Of a stretch of DNA of 64,000 bases, positions 10,912 to 27,429 are shown piece after piece. Origin of the DNA: Saposhnikovia divaricata (Eukaryota > Streptophyta > Magnoliopsida > Apiales > Apiaceae); contig CM071599.1 in the NCBI GenBank assembly GCA_036435485.1, positions 7,218,803 to 7,282,802 of the forward strand. Reading direction: 5' to 3'. Both the position numbers and the translations under genes were made by a program. The first letter of the stretch is position 1; each line of letters begins with the position of its first letter. The notes under the pieces are model-generated. The model was given only the letters and a program-made list of their open reading frames with translations. It ran no database searches and was not told the origin of the DNA.

Positions 10912-12461
10912 CACATTCAAAATATAAAAAGTATTTGAAAGACAAAGTATTGCATACATAATAATTGTATACCCGTGCATAATCTTGATAACAAAATTTT
11001 GGAAAATATTCAAAAATATTCATATTTTCAAATTATTTTTTGCAAAAATGGGCATTGTTACGCAGATTGCAAATACTTGCATTTTTGTGAAAGATGCAAC
11101 ATTTACATTTGGATTATAAATGAGTTGTATCGCATTTTTGAAAAAAAAAAATTGCAACTTGGATATTTTTGAAAAAGGTTCCAAACTTTTTGAATGTATG
11201 CTTGGAACAAAATACATTCGAGTAAAAAGGTTTATAATTGTTTTATATATTCTATTTGTACTTTTTAAATATTTTACTTTTTTATTATTTATGTACCCAA
11301 TGATGATGATGATGATAATAACAATATTAAAAACAGTTAAAATTTCAAATAAAAATTTGTGATCATTTACCGACTTCGTTCAACTATATTGTTAAACAGA
11401 GTCATATCGAGTGAAAGTTAAACAATTATATCTTACTACAATAATAACAGTAATATGGAAAATGCTTGGATCTCAAAAAATTTCCCAAATAACACGTGAA
11501 GATTGATCATATTATAATTAAATAAGATGGTCTTAGATTCATATCAATAACACCAATTAAAATTGTTCATATTACCAAATCACCAATATCACATCATTGG
11601 AGAACTCTTTTTTAACAAAGATATGATTGCAGCGTGACATTCAACTGTATGAATACATTAAGTCATTTAAAGTGGAAAATTTATAAATTCGCTAAGATCA
11701 AAAATCTTAGTTGGGGTCTCTAATGGTTAATACTTTTCACTTTAAGCGAAAATTTTGCAACGCACCTAACAATTTCTACAAGGTCATATTTTTTAAAATA
11801 AATTATAATTTCCAAATTATTAATTTAAAGAATATTATTTTCTGAAATTAGATTTCAAACATAATTTTGATTAGCGGATTGTAAGACACATCTAGCTAAG
11901 AGCATCTTCCCCTCAAAAAAAAAAAAGCTAAGAGCATCTTTAATTATTGTGTACTAGCTAAAATATTAATTGACATGCCATAATTAACGATTATACATAA
12001 TTTGTAAAAAAATGCTCACTCCACTAGTACAAATTTTAGCCAACATAATTATATTGGCTATATTTATCAAATTTGTATAGATTTGTAGAGGCTATATTTA
12101 TCAAATTTGTATAGATTTGTAGAGAACTGTAGTATAATAACACATCATGTGTTACCATATTAATTATAAAATATTCTATTTATAACAATTTGAAATAATA
12201 ATAACATTTTATTTTTAAAATATAGCTAATATTATAGTCCATCCCATTGTAGCACAACAACTACACCTACGGATTCAATAAATTTTGGTCTAAGTATTTT
12301 ACTAGAATGTAAATTTTATTAGAATTTGAATAATTTCCAAACTTTTTTATGTTACATCATGAAATTAAAATAATTTAATCAAACTGTAGCCAACTAGGGT
12401 TTGATCACAAGTTTGGATATTCATAGTTTAAATTGCGCGCACTAAATTTGTTCGATGCTCA
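10912..12461. other. Intergenic, upstream of the AAA ATPase gene
   Basis: AT-rich DNA with short artefactual frames only. A 34-bp unit (GGCTATATTTATCAAATTTG...) occurs twice in tandem at 12056-12123. A CACTAGTACAAATTTTAG string at about 12022 resembles a CACTA terminus but has no visible partner. The last few hundred bases should contain the promoter and 5' UTR of the AAA gene; no clear TATA box stands out. Confidence 0.4.
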
Positions 12462-16796
<4,335 letters not shown>

Positions 16797-17224
16797 AGCA
16801 TACACCATCGTGATGGGCAAGAAGATGCATTTTACAGCTCCGGAGGGCAAAATAGCCTTCAATGAGAGTGAGCTGCGGCATGTATGTATGATCTTAGTTT
16901 TTGATCTATAACATGAAACGATATAAATATTTGACAGCATCATTACTGGCTTTAGAGTTTTGAAGATACATGCAGAACAATGAATAGTCAAAATATTTTG
17001 CTTTTTAATGTAGAGATATTTCGGAGGCACATTTACAATGCCATTGCATGGCTAAAAATTTGAAATACAAGAAACAAGTAGTCTATAATTTATCAACTAT
17101 ATCAAATTGTGTAATAAATAGAAGAAAAACAGTTTGCATAATTCTACAACAAACACTGGTGATCCCGTATAGCCCTTAGGCGTTAGGGGTATGCAAGTAT
17201 ACTGTAGTATAAACCAAGTTCCTA
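16797..17224. other. Convergent 3' region between the AAA and PMT genes
   Basis: About 430 bp between two stop codons that face each other. It must hold both 3' UTRs and polyadenylation signals. I see no further gene here. Confidence 0.6.
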
Positions 17225-20158
17225 TTACTCCGTGTTTTTCAGGCTTTTACTTGTGAGCCACAACTTCTTTTGGATGACAAGTACAATATCATCTCCATCT
17301 TGGTCTTTGGAAGAGGAATCTGTGGTTACTGCTTCCCAATGTAATGCAGTTAAATACTTCTTTACAAAATTTATAACACGTTGTTTGTCCCTGATTATAA
17401 CAAAACCTGTTGGTCTGAGGATGCGATCCATCTCAATCAGGAGATCCTCGCCACTACAACCTTTCTTCTCGATATCAGAAAACACAGTCCAGGCGTGGAG
17501 CAGGTCATATGTTCGCGGATACGTTGAGTATGCTTCACACCTATAATTGGTTTTTCAATTCAATACTCTTTAAGAATCATGATTTAAGAATTACATGTAT
17601 TTTACCAGAAGAAATTGCAGATGTTATATCTAAAGAAACAGTGTAGACTCATAACAAGATGAGTCTCATACTTATGCAACAGTCATTTAAGGGTCATGAA
17701 CTGCAATATAGAGGCAAACTATAATCAGAAGTCATTAACTTTTGGTAGCATTGTTCAACAAAACATTTGCTTACTGTGTATAGATAATAAAATAACTGCC
17801 GTGTACTAATTCTGATGTATTGAACAATAATCATTTTAGACCAAACAGTAAGTAAATAACAATGTTGCAACATAAAAATTCAAAATGAAGTCAAGGCACC
17901 AGTCTGTTTACAAAAAAAAATAAGAATACGTACCAGTTGTGGACTGAGCCAATCAAGCCTCTGTCATATATTAGCTTGAGTGTGTTGGGTCCCTCTTCAG
18001 ATACAATATTCATCACCCAGACATCCTTATTCTTCAGTGAAGCTCCAAATGACCCTAGATTTGCTTTCATGTCCAATATGTTCCTCAAGGTGTCGGATGA
18101 AATCTTGGGACTCAGTAGTTCCCAGTATTTCTCAACCCTTTTCTGCCAAAGTTCCTGTTGCGCAAATGAAAAATGCTTACTGCTTAGTCCATGAATCCAA
18201 TGTTTCCAAGAGAGCGTCCATATGCAGAGGTGAGAATAGATATGATTAACAAATAAAACAGATGGAGTCTTGATTTAGATTACCGTGTCTTTTTCAAACG
18301 TTTCACTTGAATAACCAAAGTCAGCAAGCCGCGGAGGTGGAGCAGTTAGGCGTGCAGGCCAAGGTGCGAGTCCACTTCCCCCATTTCTATGATCACCTGA
18401 TAAACAAACCAAAGAGTTGGTTATGTAGTTTTAGGCTATATGCTGATGTTCTTAAAGTCCTCAACATCATATGCCTTCAGAGATGATAATCAAGTCCTAG
18501 GAGCAAATATTAAAACAATCCTTAAAAAAAAAAATTGACACCTACAAATGATATTCTTAATCTCTAATTAACACATTATGAACAATAATAGATAAAAGTA
18601 ACTTACGATCAGAGTAGGAGGTGATGCATGCTTCCATTGGTACACCAGAAACTGCATCTGGATCATCATCAGATTTGCATAGAGGAGGTTGAGTACCAGG
18701 CTCTCTTTCCATATAACAATCATTGTTTAGTGGTTTGACCCATATGACAGTTTGGTTCCTTTTCACAGCTATTTTCCAGCACATGCGTTTCACAAGTGCA
18801 CTCATCTCTTTCCATATTCTAAGATCCTCTTCATCTTGTGCATATGCTTCGGGAGAGGAGTAAGCAAAATAACCTCCAGGTCTGAGAAGTCTATCTAACT
18901 CAAGGAGGAGGATTCCATCCCTTTGCAGCCAATCAATTCTACAACGAGAACAGTGAGCGAGTTCAAATGATCTGCTAGGGTAGGGAAGCCTCTGCGTCCC
19001 TAAGACCCCAAGATATGCGGGGATCCCCCTCTCTAAAGCAAACTGAATTTGATTTTGATGCACATCATTAGGTGCTACAGACATGGTGAGTATATCATTA
19101 GAAAGAAGATATGCCCCAAAACTTGCAACACCACAGCCAATATCCAGAACTGTTCGTAATCTTCCTTCATTGTTTATATTGTCGTCTGAAAAGTTGAGCA
19201 TCTGCCATTTCAAACCACCAACAAAAACTATCTCAAAACAAGGTATGAGAAAACCTTACACTTAAACAGACTATTCTAAAGAATTTAGCACATAATTGTC
19301 TAGTATTTTTTTGGAAAACTGATTAGCGATTTCGGGTTAAGAAATCTTACGTTAGCAAGTGATTTGATGTACTTATCAGCTCCATAGTGGAAATGAGTAC
19401 CTCCACCAGGAAAATTAATCTTCTGACCTTTGACAACCATCCAGTTTTGATCAGATTTCTCACTTGCAAGATGAGTATGAGGTATATTCGCTTTCCACAC
19501 CTCATCTCTGCTTTTTGGCCACTTGATTGGGATCTAAAGTAGAAAATTTGTGATAAACAACATGAGGTAAATAAATTAACCAAAAAGTGATAATTTAAAA
19601 AACCGATTCTCAAATTGCTCACATATAACAACTTACCTTATATCCTGGTGGGGGCGGAATCAAGCAATTGAACCGTCGTTCAGGCATCGGGCAATGTCTT
19701 TCGTAGTGTTCCATCAAAGAGAGATCCAATTTCAGTCTTGTTTGGTATATAAGATTCCTGTCTAGGCAGGGTATTAATTCTGAATGCCTGTCATCACATA
19801 CCTAAACATAACAAAATTAAGCATAAAAGTAATTACTTTTCTTATTAAAGAAAAGACAAGCTGGTAGCCGAACCGGAATAGTACGCAGAGAACTTACAGG
19901 GAAACTCTTTGATACCGTACCATCATCACTATAATCGAGGCCCAACTTGAATGAAGTGTCATCTTGTCTAGAATCTGTATTTTCATCATTACCCAAATAA
20001 GATGATCCAAGTTTCTTTAGGGACCGGCTTCCATACTCTAATGCGGACTCAGCACTGCTCCGGGAGCCAAAATAAAAATACAGAAACAAAAAGATTGTGA
20101 CAACAGCTACTGAAGTAAGCAAGCGTCTCTTCTGGGATCCATCTGATTTTCCCTTCAT
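17225..20158 (-). CDS. PMT: Golgi-type putative methyltransferase, PMT8/PMT9 group, seven exons
   Basis: Plant-specific DUF248/Methyltransf_29 protein; family members such as QUA2 are Golgi type II membrane proteins linked to pectin methylation. Exons on the minus strand: 20158-19898, 19801-19637, 19533-19351, 19201-18607, 18396-18284, 18154-17934, 17540-17225. Joined they give 617 residues, full length for the family, with every junction in frame and all introns GT-AG. A short basic cytosolic tail (KGKSDGSQKRR) precedes one transmembrane helix at about 12-31. The SAM-binding motif LDIGCGVASFG is at 222-232. Other family blocks present: FPGGGTHFHYGADKY, LAPWPARLT, LDRLLRPGGYFAYSSPEAYA and, near the end, EMDRILRPTGFVIIRDKQRV. 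The start at 20158 matches homologues; an in-frame ATG at 20176 would add six residues. The sequence is closest to PMT8/PMT9 of Arabidopsis. No defect seen. Confidence 0.95.
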
Positions 20159-21614
20159 ATTTAAAATATATTTCACTTGCTGAATAGGGTTTCCCTATCC
20201 ACCTTAGATTCCACAAGAAAAAGATCTCATTAATCTCTTTCGTATCAAATAACGTTACTGGCAAAATGGAATCTTCCAAGGCTCCTTTTCAAGATTCAAT
20301 TGTTCAGATTCTGTTACTCCAATGCAAACAACACAATTTTATTGACCAACCTGTACAGTAAAGAGAGAACCAAGTGGCATTAATTTTTCAGGTTGGACAA
20401 AACGCACTTGCTAGGACTGCCTAGGAGTAAGATAGCCGTAGCATGAAATACCCACACAAATAACGTTCCTACATATTACAAGTCTATTACTGTCATCAAA
20501 ATGAAATACCACATGCGACGTGATAAATTTAAATGGACATGTATAACTATAAATTCCTAGACAAAAAGAGATCAATATGGAAAATTTCCCACATCATGAC
20601 AGGTGATTCCAAAATCATGAAAAATTTAGCACAAATAATATATTTCACTTCCGCATTCTGTTAGTTTCACATCAGAGATGTATCCAATTACTCCACGTGT
20701 TATATGAAGTGTTATTTACCTCAAACTAGAAATGAATTTATTTTAGCTTAGTTGATAAAACTATAAAATGAGTAATCATATGGAGAAGGTAAAGCTAGTT
20801 ACAAGATCCGTTGTTCTTAAAATTTCACAGATCACGCCGGAACTGCAACGATCAAACTATGGTTGATTGACTTCAAAAGTTTAAAAAAGCGCATATATTT
20901 TAATCTAACTGCGTATAGCAAATTACAAGAAGCAGAGTAATCATCAATATACAACTGCAAAGCCTAAAAATTGCAGCAAAAATGCAAAACACAACAATAT
21001 TAGATCCACTAACTTGCAAAGTTGCTATCATCATTATATCTGCTGCATTATATTATTTCAGTTAACTACAAACACAGGAAACTAAAAAAGATTCTAACTC
21101 TAAAAGATTCAAAATCTCAGCAACCTAAACACATCAAATCAAGAACTGATAAAGATTCAATCTTTTCAAGAAATGCAACTAAATCAAGATTCTACCCTAA
21201 CTTACTCACTATTAATATTTGTGATCCATATTTAGAAGATGCATGAAATAAATACACAAAAACAGTAAAATAAAGCTGCCCATTAGTTGATAGTATAACT
21301 TAAGTTCACCAGATCTACATAGTAACTTAAACAATTTAGCTGAACACCCATGAATCTTGTGTGTGTGTGTGTGCGCGTGTAGCAAAAGAAGAAATCTGAA
21401 AATGAACTTACAGAGATTGGAATGGCAGAGAGATCTGAAATGGGAAAGTTAGCTGAAGTGAGTAAAACAGTGTTAGGCAACTACAAGATTCGTTCCCACT
21501 TCAACAAATGAAGGGCACTGTATCTATATATACAAGATTATACAACATTCCTGTTTCCGTCAGTCATCCAAGATTGGGGTTTAAAAAAATAGACATTGTA
21601 CTAAAATGCCCCTG
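20159..21614. promoter_or_regulatory. Upstream region of the PMT gene
   Basis: Upstream DNA of the minus-strand PMT gene. Homologous genes often have a 5' UTR intron, and a spliced leader here is possible but not proven. A GT dinucleotide run lies at about 21358-21372. No coding frame I would accept. Confidence 0.4.
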
Positions 21615-21742
21615 TTTTTGATGTGAAAATAGGGGCATTTTGATAATTTCTCCATACCGCAAAAACTTTCTGCGGTTATTTTTGATGTGAAAACAGGGGG
21701 GCATTTTGGTAATTTCTCCGTACCGCAGAAACTTTCTGCGGT
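21615..21742. repeat. 63-bp tandem duplication
   Basis: Two near-identical units beginning TTTTTGATGTGAAAA at 21615 and 21678. Each ends with the small palindrome CCGCAGAAACTTTCTGCGG or its variant. Confidence 0.8.
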
Positions 21743-21803
21743 ACGATGACGATTTTTTTTAAACCACGGCCGTTGGATAATTGATCCAACGACGCAAAAA
21801 CAG

Positions 21804-24800
21804 TGTAATAACCCTAATTTTAGCAAAGCTACAGTGACCCCATTAATAGTAAATTTTGAGGATTTAAAGAAATGGTACGTAGGTACTCTATACTTGAAAG
21901 GGAAAATGAGTAAACAGAAACCATATTAGTGTTGTACAATGAAAATAAGTGAATCGAAATGACGATGAATTTCAGAAATTCCTAAATATGGATTTTTGAG
22001 GATTTTGATTTCTAATAAGCTTCTATTGGATATTAAGGAGTATGGAGATATTAAAGGAATTATATATTGAGGAATTAGTGAATTAGTATAAACTAAAGGA
22101 TTATTAAGTGAAGGAAATACCAAAGGAATTTGGATTGTTAAATGATTTCGAAACCACTGAGATAATGAGGTACATTCGAAACGAATCGTAATTAGACGAG
22201 TATGGGGACAAGACAACCAACATTAGTAATATAGCAAGGATACCTACCACATGACCATTTACCAAGATTTTAGCATTATACTTAGAAAAACAAAGCAAAA
22301 GAGATTATGAGATCATTAGAATGACATCACATTCCACTAACTTGTTTTAAGGGTAAATTAGTCATTTTAGCATGGTTTTACCACAAAATATCTCCAAAGC
22401 TTCCACTAGACTCTAGAATTCTCAAGAATTGATCAAGATAAGATCAAAACAAGCAAGAGGAATCAATTACTTTCCATTATCTCTTTCTCTACAACCTGCC
22501 CAGCAAGAGCAAGGAGGAGAAAAAAAATCATATCTCCATTTCTATCCATGATAAAATCACCAAATTTGAACCACAATCTCTCCACTCCATGGGAATTATT
22601 CAACCCAAATTTCATAGCAATCCAAGTAGTGTAGCCTAGGCAAATCATCTCCCCAAGTTGAGGAACCAAATTGTCCAGGATTGTTCTCATTTTTGGTGAT
22701 GATTTTCAAACGGCCATATCTCCTTCATTACTCAATGGAATTTTGTGTTCTTTATATTGTTGGAAAGCTGGTTAGATGCTCTACAACTTTCATTTAGAAG
22801 CCCCGTCCAGAAAACCTAGGTAAGGGCCTCGTTTTTCATGATCTTTCAGTCGGGTTCTAATAACTCCGAATCTTCAATTCTTTTGATCATCCAAGCTTAC
22901 CCAAGGCTATACAAGGACTATACAAGGTTTAGAAAGCTATTACACACATCAAGGAAGGTAAAAACCGAACCCACCCTTTTAGTTCATATGAGTTTTAGTG
23001 TAGTTTTGATGATATGTAGAGATAAGTGCATGTTAAGGAATTTTATGATTGTTAAATGTGTAAAAGGGTTGGATATTGGAGTTAAATGTACCCACTGCCC
23101 TTAGAGGTGTAAAATGAATGTTGGTTGATGTTATGGATGTATGGTATGCCCGGTGTGGCTTGGGTTGTTGTGATAAACTTGGAAACGTCCGGTTTATAGC
23201 CGTTATAATGTCCGATTTTAGTTAAAACAAAAAACTGCCCTGTTTTTGGACACCAATTCCGTACAGTAGCACCCTGTCTAGAGTACCAAGTGACCATGAG
23301 ATGATATAGCTTAGTTCATAGATCGTTTTGATATAAAGTACGTTAAAATCTGATGTACGGTTTAGGAGAAAAGTCAGTTTTAATGAAAGACATTTGAAAA
23401 CCGAGAAAACGTAAATGTATCAACTTTGAGGCTAAAGTTACGATACTTAGACATTTTTAAAAGTCACAAAATTTTGGGATAGTATAGTAGGGTTGTCAAA
23501 GGACCCTTACCAGTTGATCCTGTAGTAAAATTCGAAATCTATATTTTCTGAGAATTTTTATAGTCGAGTATGGTTGTTAAGGGAAATGGTGAAAACCCCT
23601 AAAACTTTGATCGAGTTATAATTGGTTAAGTTCTTGAACCTTTGGGGTAATAGTGATATGTTAAACATATAATATGTGTCAAGGGTGTTATTGTATAGAG
23701 ATTAGGTGATTAAGTGGGATATATACCAACGGTGATCCTTTCGTTTCTATAGAGACGGGAGACGAACTCAGGATCATACCTACTCGCTTTAGAGATCCAG
23801 GCAAGATTTCTCCTATCTTTACTTTGGAAAATTATTTACCTTCAAAGAAAGATGATTTCATGGAATATATATATATGTGATTCTATTATTATTATATTGT
23901 TAAGGATTTGTTTTCCTGATTTTGGAAATTAAAGGGAGATGTATATGAATATGAGTACGGATATGGATTAAAGGGAGCAAGATTTCTTTTATCCTTATTT
24001 TGATAAACTGTTTATGTTCAAAGAAACTGGTTTTGGTGGATAATATATGAATCTTATATGATGAGATGATTAGGGATATATTCCCTGTTTACTGAGATTT
24101 TTGAATATGGATTATGGATATGAATATGAATATGGATAGAGCGAATATACTTTATGTTTTAAAGGTATATGAAAGAATGGTATCAGTTGTTATCTAGGGT
24201 TATATGTTTATAATATTATGTTAAAAATACTCTTTTTAAATAGTTGTGATTTAATAAATATTATTTGATTATTATTTAATACTTTTAAAATAGATGGAAT
24301 ATTTTATGTATATAAGAGCATATTTGATTTCATTGAATACAGAGGAGATGTCTGAGTCATAATCAAAGTATTATGACATATGTATTTTTAAAGGTGATGA
24401 TAAATGGAAATGGAAATGATATATGAGAATGGAAATGATATATGAGAATGGAAATGATATGTGTGAATGATATATGGAAAATGTGGAATGGTGTTTCATA
24501 AATGGAATAATGATTTGACAAAAGAAGGGGATTGCAACAGAAAGCGTAAGAGGCTGTGTGAGGCACAGTCCAGCAAGCGTAAGAGGCTGTGTGCGGCACA
24601 GTCCAGCACTCAATATTTATTACGGCCCAAGAGTTGCCGAAGGAGGATGTAGCAGGTAGCCTTCCTCCAGGGTTGATGACCAGGTGGGATCATCCCTTCT
24701 ACTAGTAGTAAACAGAGAGCAGGTACGGTCAGACGACTGATCATCGTCCTACGTATCTGGCGCTAGCAGATATCCCCAAAACTTAAAAAAGAAAGAATTG

Positions 24801-25615
24801 ATAATGGTTTTCAGATCTGTATTCTGAAAAAAGAAAATGGTATGAAATGATGGAATTGTTTTTACAGTAAGAAGAGAAACTGATCTTATATTATTTTTAT
24901 ATAATTGTTGTATAAAAAGGGAAATGGAAAGATTGTATTGAGAGATGATGTACAAATGATATATTATCTTGAAATATTATGCTAAGGTGATGTAATGGTT
25001 TTTAATTAGTATAGAAGAAAAACTGATATTATATTATTTTAGAAGAAAAACTGATATTATATTAGAAGGGAAGCTGATATTAGAATGCTATATATTTCTT
25101 TTAGTATAAAAATATTTGGAAGGAGGAGTTATCAAATAAAAATAAATTCTTTTTATAATAATTATGATTTGTCTTCTGTTTATTATACAGATATATTTAT
25201 GTTTCTTTTGGAAGCTAGTTTATAAAATTTATCTTGCTGAGCTATTATAGCTCACTCTTGCTATTTATTTATATAACAGCTAGATCAGGTGCCAAAACGT
25301 CGCAGTGCAACCCGGAAGAGGGTAAAGGGGGAGTCTACCTTATGAGAAAGTATCGACACCTGTTCTTAAGGTAGTATATACTTTTATATGGGTGTAATAG
25401 ATGGTATTCTGGGATTGTAATATTAGTTTATCTTTAACTGCTATCATTAATGGATGTTGTTCTCTGAGCATATGACTGGTGTGTGATGATATTAGCGTGG
25501 GGTCATTTGTGTGAGTATTAAATAGTATAAAAAAAAGGACCAAGAGATATTGTTAATAAATGGAAATTGGACCTTGACGGCCCGGATCCATGTTCCCGGA
25601 TCCAGGGGCGTCACA
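21804..25615 (+). mobile_element. Solo LTR of a retrotransposon, 3.8 kb
   Basis: Begins TGTAATAACCCTAATTTT and ends GGGGCGTCACA, that is TG...CA. A perfect 5-bp target duplication AACAG lies at 21799-21803 and 25616-25620. No gag or pol frame occurs inside, so this is one LTR left after recombination between two. Its ends and several internal blocks resemble the larger solo LTR at 50878-55749 read on the minus strand, so both belong to related families. The very long LTR and the terminal sequences suggest a Ty3/gypsy chromovirus, but that rests on memory rather than on a coding domain. Near 24540-24605 a CGTAAGAGGCTGTGTG unit is repeated twice. Confidence 0.85.
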
Positions 25616-25620
25616 AACAG

Positions 25621-26168
25621 TATGTTATATAACAGGTCTATGGCATACGTTTGCCATAGACTGGAAGCCGATAGTTAAAACTTAAAACTAGTAGTTAGAT
25701 CTCCGATGTTTATTAATGTCCTTGTTTGCTGTATTTTAGTTGTCATAAGAAGCCGCAATTGAGTGCGATCAATAGTTAGTTTAAGGCTTATTTCTTGTCG
25801 TCAAAAAAACAAAAAAAAGTTGCAAGTTTTTTAGAAAAATTAGTTAAAATTTTAAATTTTTTGTTGGTTCTATTTAATTTGGTAGGAATTTTGTGTATAA
25901 ATGTGGTACTTATTTTATGTAACTAATAGAAAAATCATATCCTATATTTAGGAGTAACTGATTGTGTATTTTATGCATGCAATGGAAAGCATGGAGAGAG
26001 TTATTTTCATACCAGTGTGTTTGACGGTGTCGAGTTATGTAAGCACTTTGATCAAATGTGATAATTTCTTTTGTACGTAGGTATGCGAATAGTATGGTAC
26101 CCTTGTTAGCCATATATTCTTTGTCTGACCTAAGAAAGTGGGTTGTCCATCCACCTCAATTTATTCAT
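25621..26168. other. Unassigned repeat-like DNA
   Basis: No gene. A run GTCAAAAAAACAAAAAAAAG near 25799-25819 after TTGTC resembles a LINE poly-A tail, but no LINE coding sequence is recognisable upstream. Confidence 0.3.
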
Positions 26169-26270
26169 TCCGAAAGACGACCTGCTCTGATACCAACTAA
26201 TCTAATATCTAATAATGAAATAAATTAAAAATTAACGGGGTATTACATTCAGGACAGGTCGTCTTTCGGA
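26169..26270. repeat. Inverted retrotransposon leader with a minus-strand primer binding site
   Basis: A 15-bp sequence TCCGAAAGACGACCT at 26169-26183 is repeated inverted at 26256-26270. Next to the left copy, on the minus strand, is TGGTATCAGAGC (26195-26184), complementary to the initiator methionine tRNA and the usual plus-strand priming signal of plant LTR elements. The right copy points toward the gag fragment but lacks the priming site. Confidence 0.65.
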
Positions 26271-26459
26271 GTGTATTAGGTATGTGACTAGTATATTCCC
26301 TAGGATACGATCCTATAGACTATCGTATAGGTTTTGACCTTTAAGTTAGTAAATTATTTTGAATTTAAGGCACATGTTTGTGTGATTATGTAACCTGTTT
26401 GACTTTTTTGCTTTTTGATCATTGATTATAAATTTGAAAGTTTGTTGTTTTTAGAAAAG

Positions 26460-27160
26460 ATGGACGGAGAAGGCAACAATGGCAACAATAATGGCAATCA
26501 GGGCAATGACAATCAGAATGGCAACAACAATGGTGATTGTGGAAATGTATTCGACAAGCTAGCTGAGACTCCAGCTACGCTCGTGAATCAGCAACCCAGG
26601 AAGCAGAATAACGTCTCTCAATTCAAGCGTTTGAACCCACCAACTTTCGATGGGGCGACTGATCCGGCCATAGTCGAGATGTGGATACAAGAGATTGAGA
26701 AAGCTTTCGAACTGCTAGGGAGCAATGAAGAACAGAAGATCACTTTAGCTGTGTATCAACTGCAAGGAAGCGCTTATGATTGGTGGCTCATGGAACAAAG
26801 AAAGAACGAGACTGCAACCACTGAGGGAGATCTTGAACCATACACATGGGCAAAGTTCAAGAAGGCTTTGGAAGATAAGTACTTTCCGAGAAAGTTCGTC
26901 TACAAAATGAGAGGGACTTCATTCGACTCGAGCAAGAAAGAAAGACTGTTACTGAATACGAAGCGAAATTTGCAAAGCTCGCAAAATATGCACCGACATT
27001 AGTGGCAGATGAGACTAGCCGAGCAAGAAGTTGGAAGAAGGACTTCGAACTGACATCAGGATTTCTGTGGCATCTTTTGAACTTTAGACGTATGAGGCTG
27101 TGCTCAACAAGGCTTTGGTGATCGAGAGGGGCCTAGCAGAATCTGAAAATGCAACAAGCT
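26460..27160 (+). pseudogene. Ty3/gypsy-type gag fragment, frameshifted
   Basis: Retrotransposon capsid-type protein. An Asn/Gly-rich start (MDGEGNNGNNNGNQG) is followed by the retrotrans_gag core: LNPPTFDGATDPAIVEMW, then the AYDWW motif and a FKKALEDKYFP block, typical of plant Ty3 elements. The open frame stops at 27002 after a frameshift near 26940; related sequence continues in another frame to about 27160, with a second disturbance near 27025. Then homology ends abruptly. No protease, reverse transcriptase or integrase follows. A dead remnant. Confidence 0.85.
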
Positions 27161-27167
27161 GATAGTG

Positions 27168-27429
27168 TTGGTACCCTAGAGACAATGTTATTGTGCTTCT
27201 AGGAAAGACTATTGTGTTATTAAATGATTATGTTTCATCGATTATTCTAAGTTGATTTATTATGTCTTTATTTACAGCGATATTAATGTTAGAGTAATAA
27301 ATGTCCTTGGAATATATATATATATATATATATGACACATATTCTATATCTTTAAGTACATGACATAAAAATGAGATTATAAGAATAGTGTTTATATTCC
27401 TAAATATCCTAAATCGAGCATTATTAATA
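27168..27429. mobile_element. Probable LTR fragment left of the Helitron array
   Basis: The gag homology is cut at a sequence beginning TGTTGGTACCCTAGAGACA, which has the look of a Ty1/copia LTR start. It contains an AT run at 27316-27333. The matching sequence seems to continue beyond the Helitron-like insertion, at about 29343-30800. No end or target duplication could be fixed, so the assignment is tentative. Confidence 0.35.

Noticed and set aside
12022..12040. CACTA-like string CACTAGTACAAATTTT
   Set aside because: No inverted partner, no subterminal motif array, no target duplication could be found.
24363..24652. Overlapping frames around AAGCGTAAGAGGCTGTG repeats
   Set aside because: Short tandem repeat within the solo LTR, both strands open by chance.
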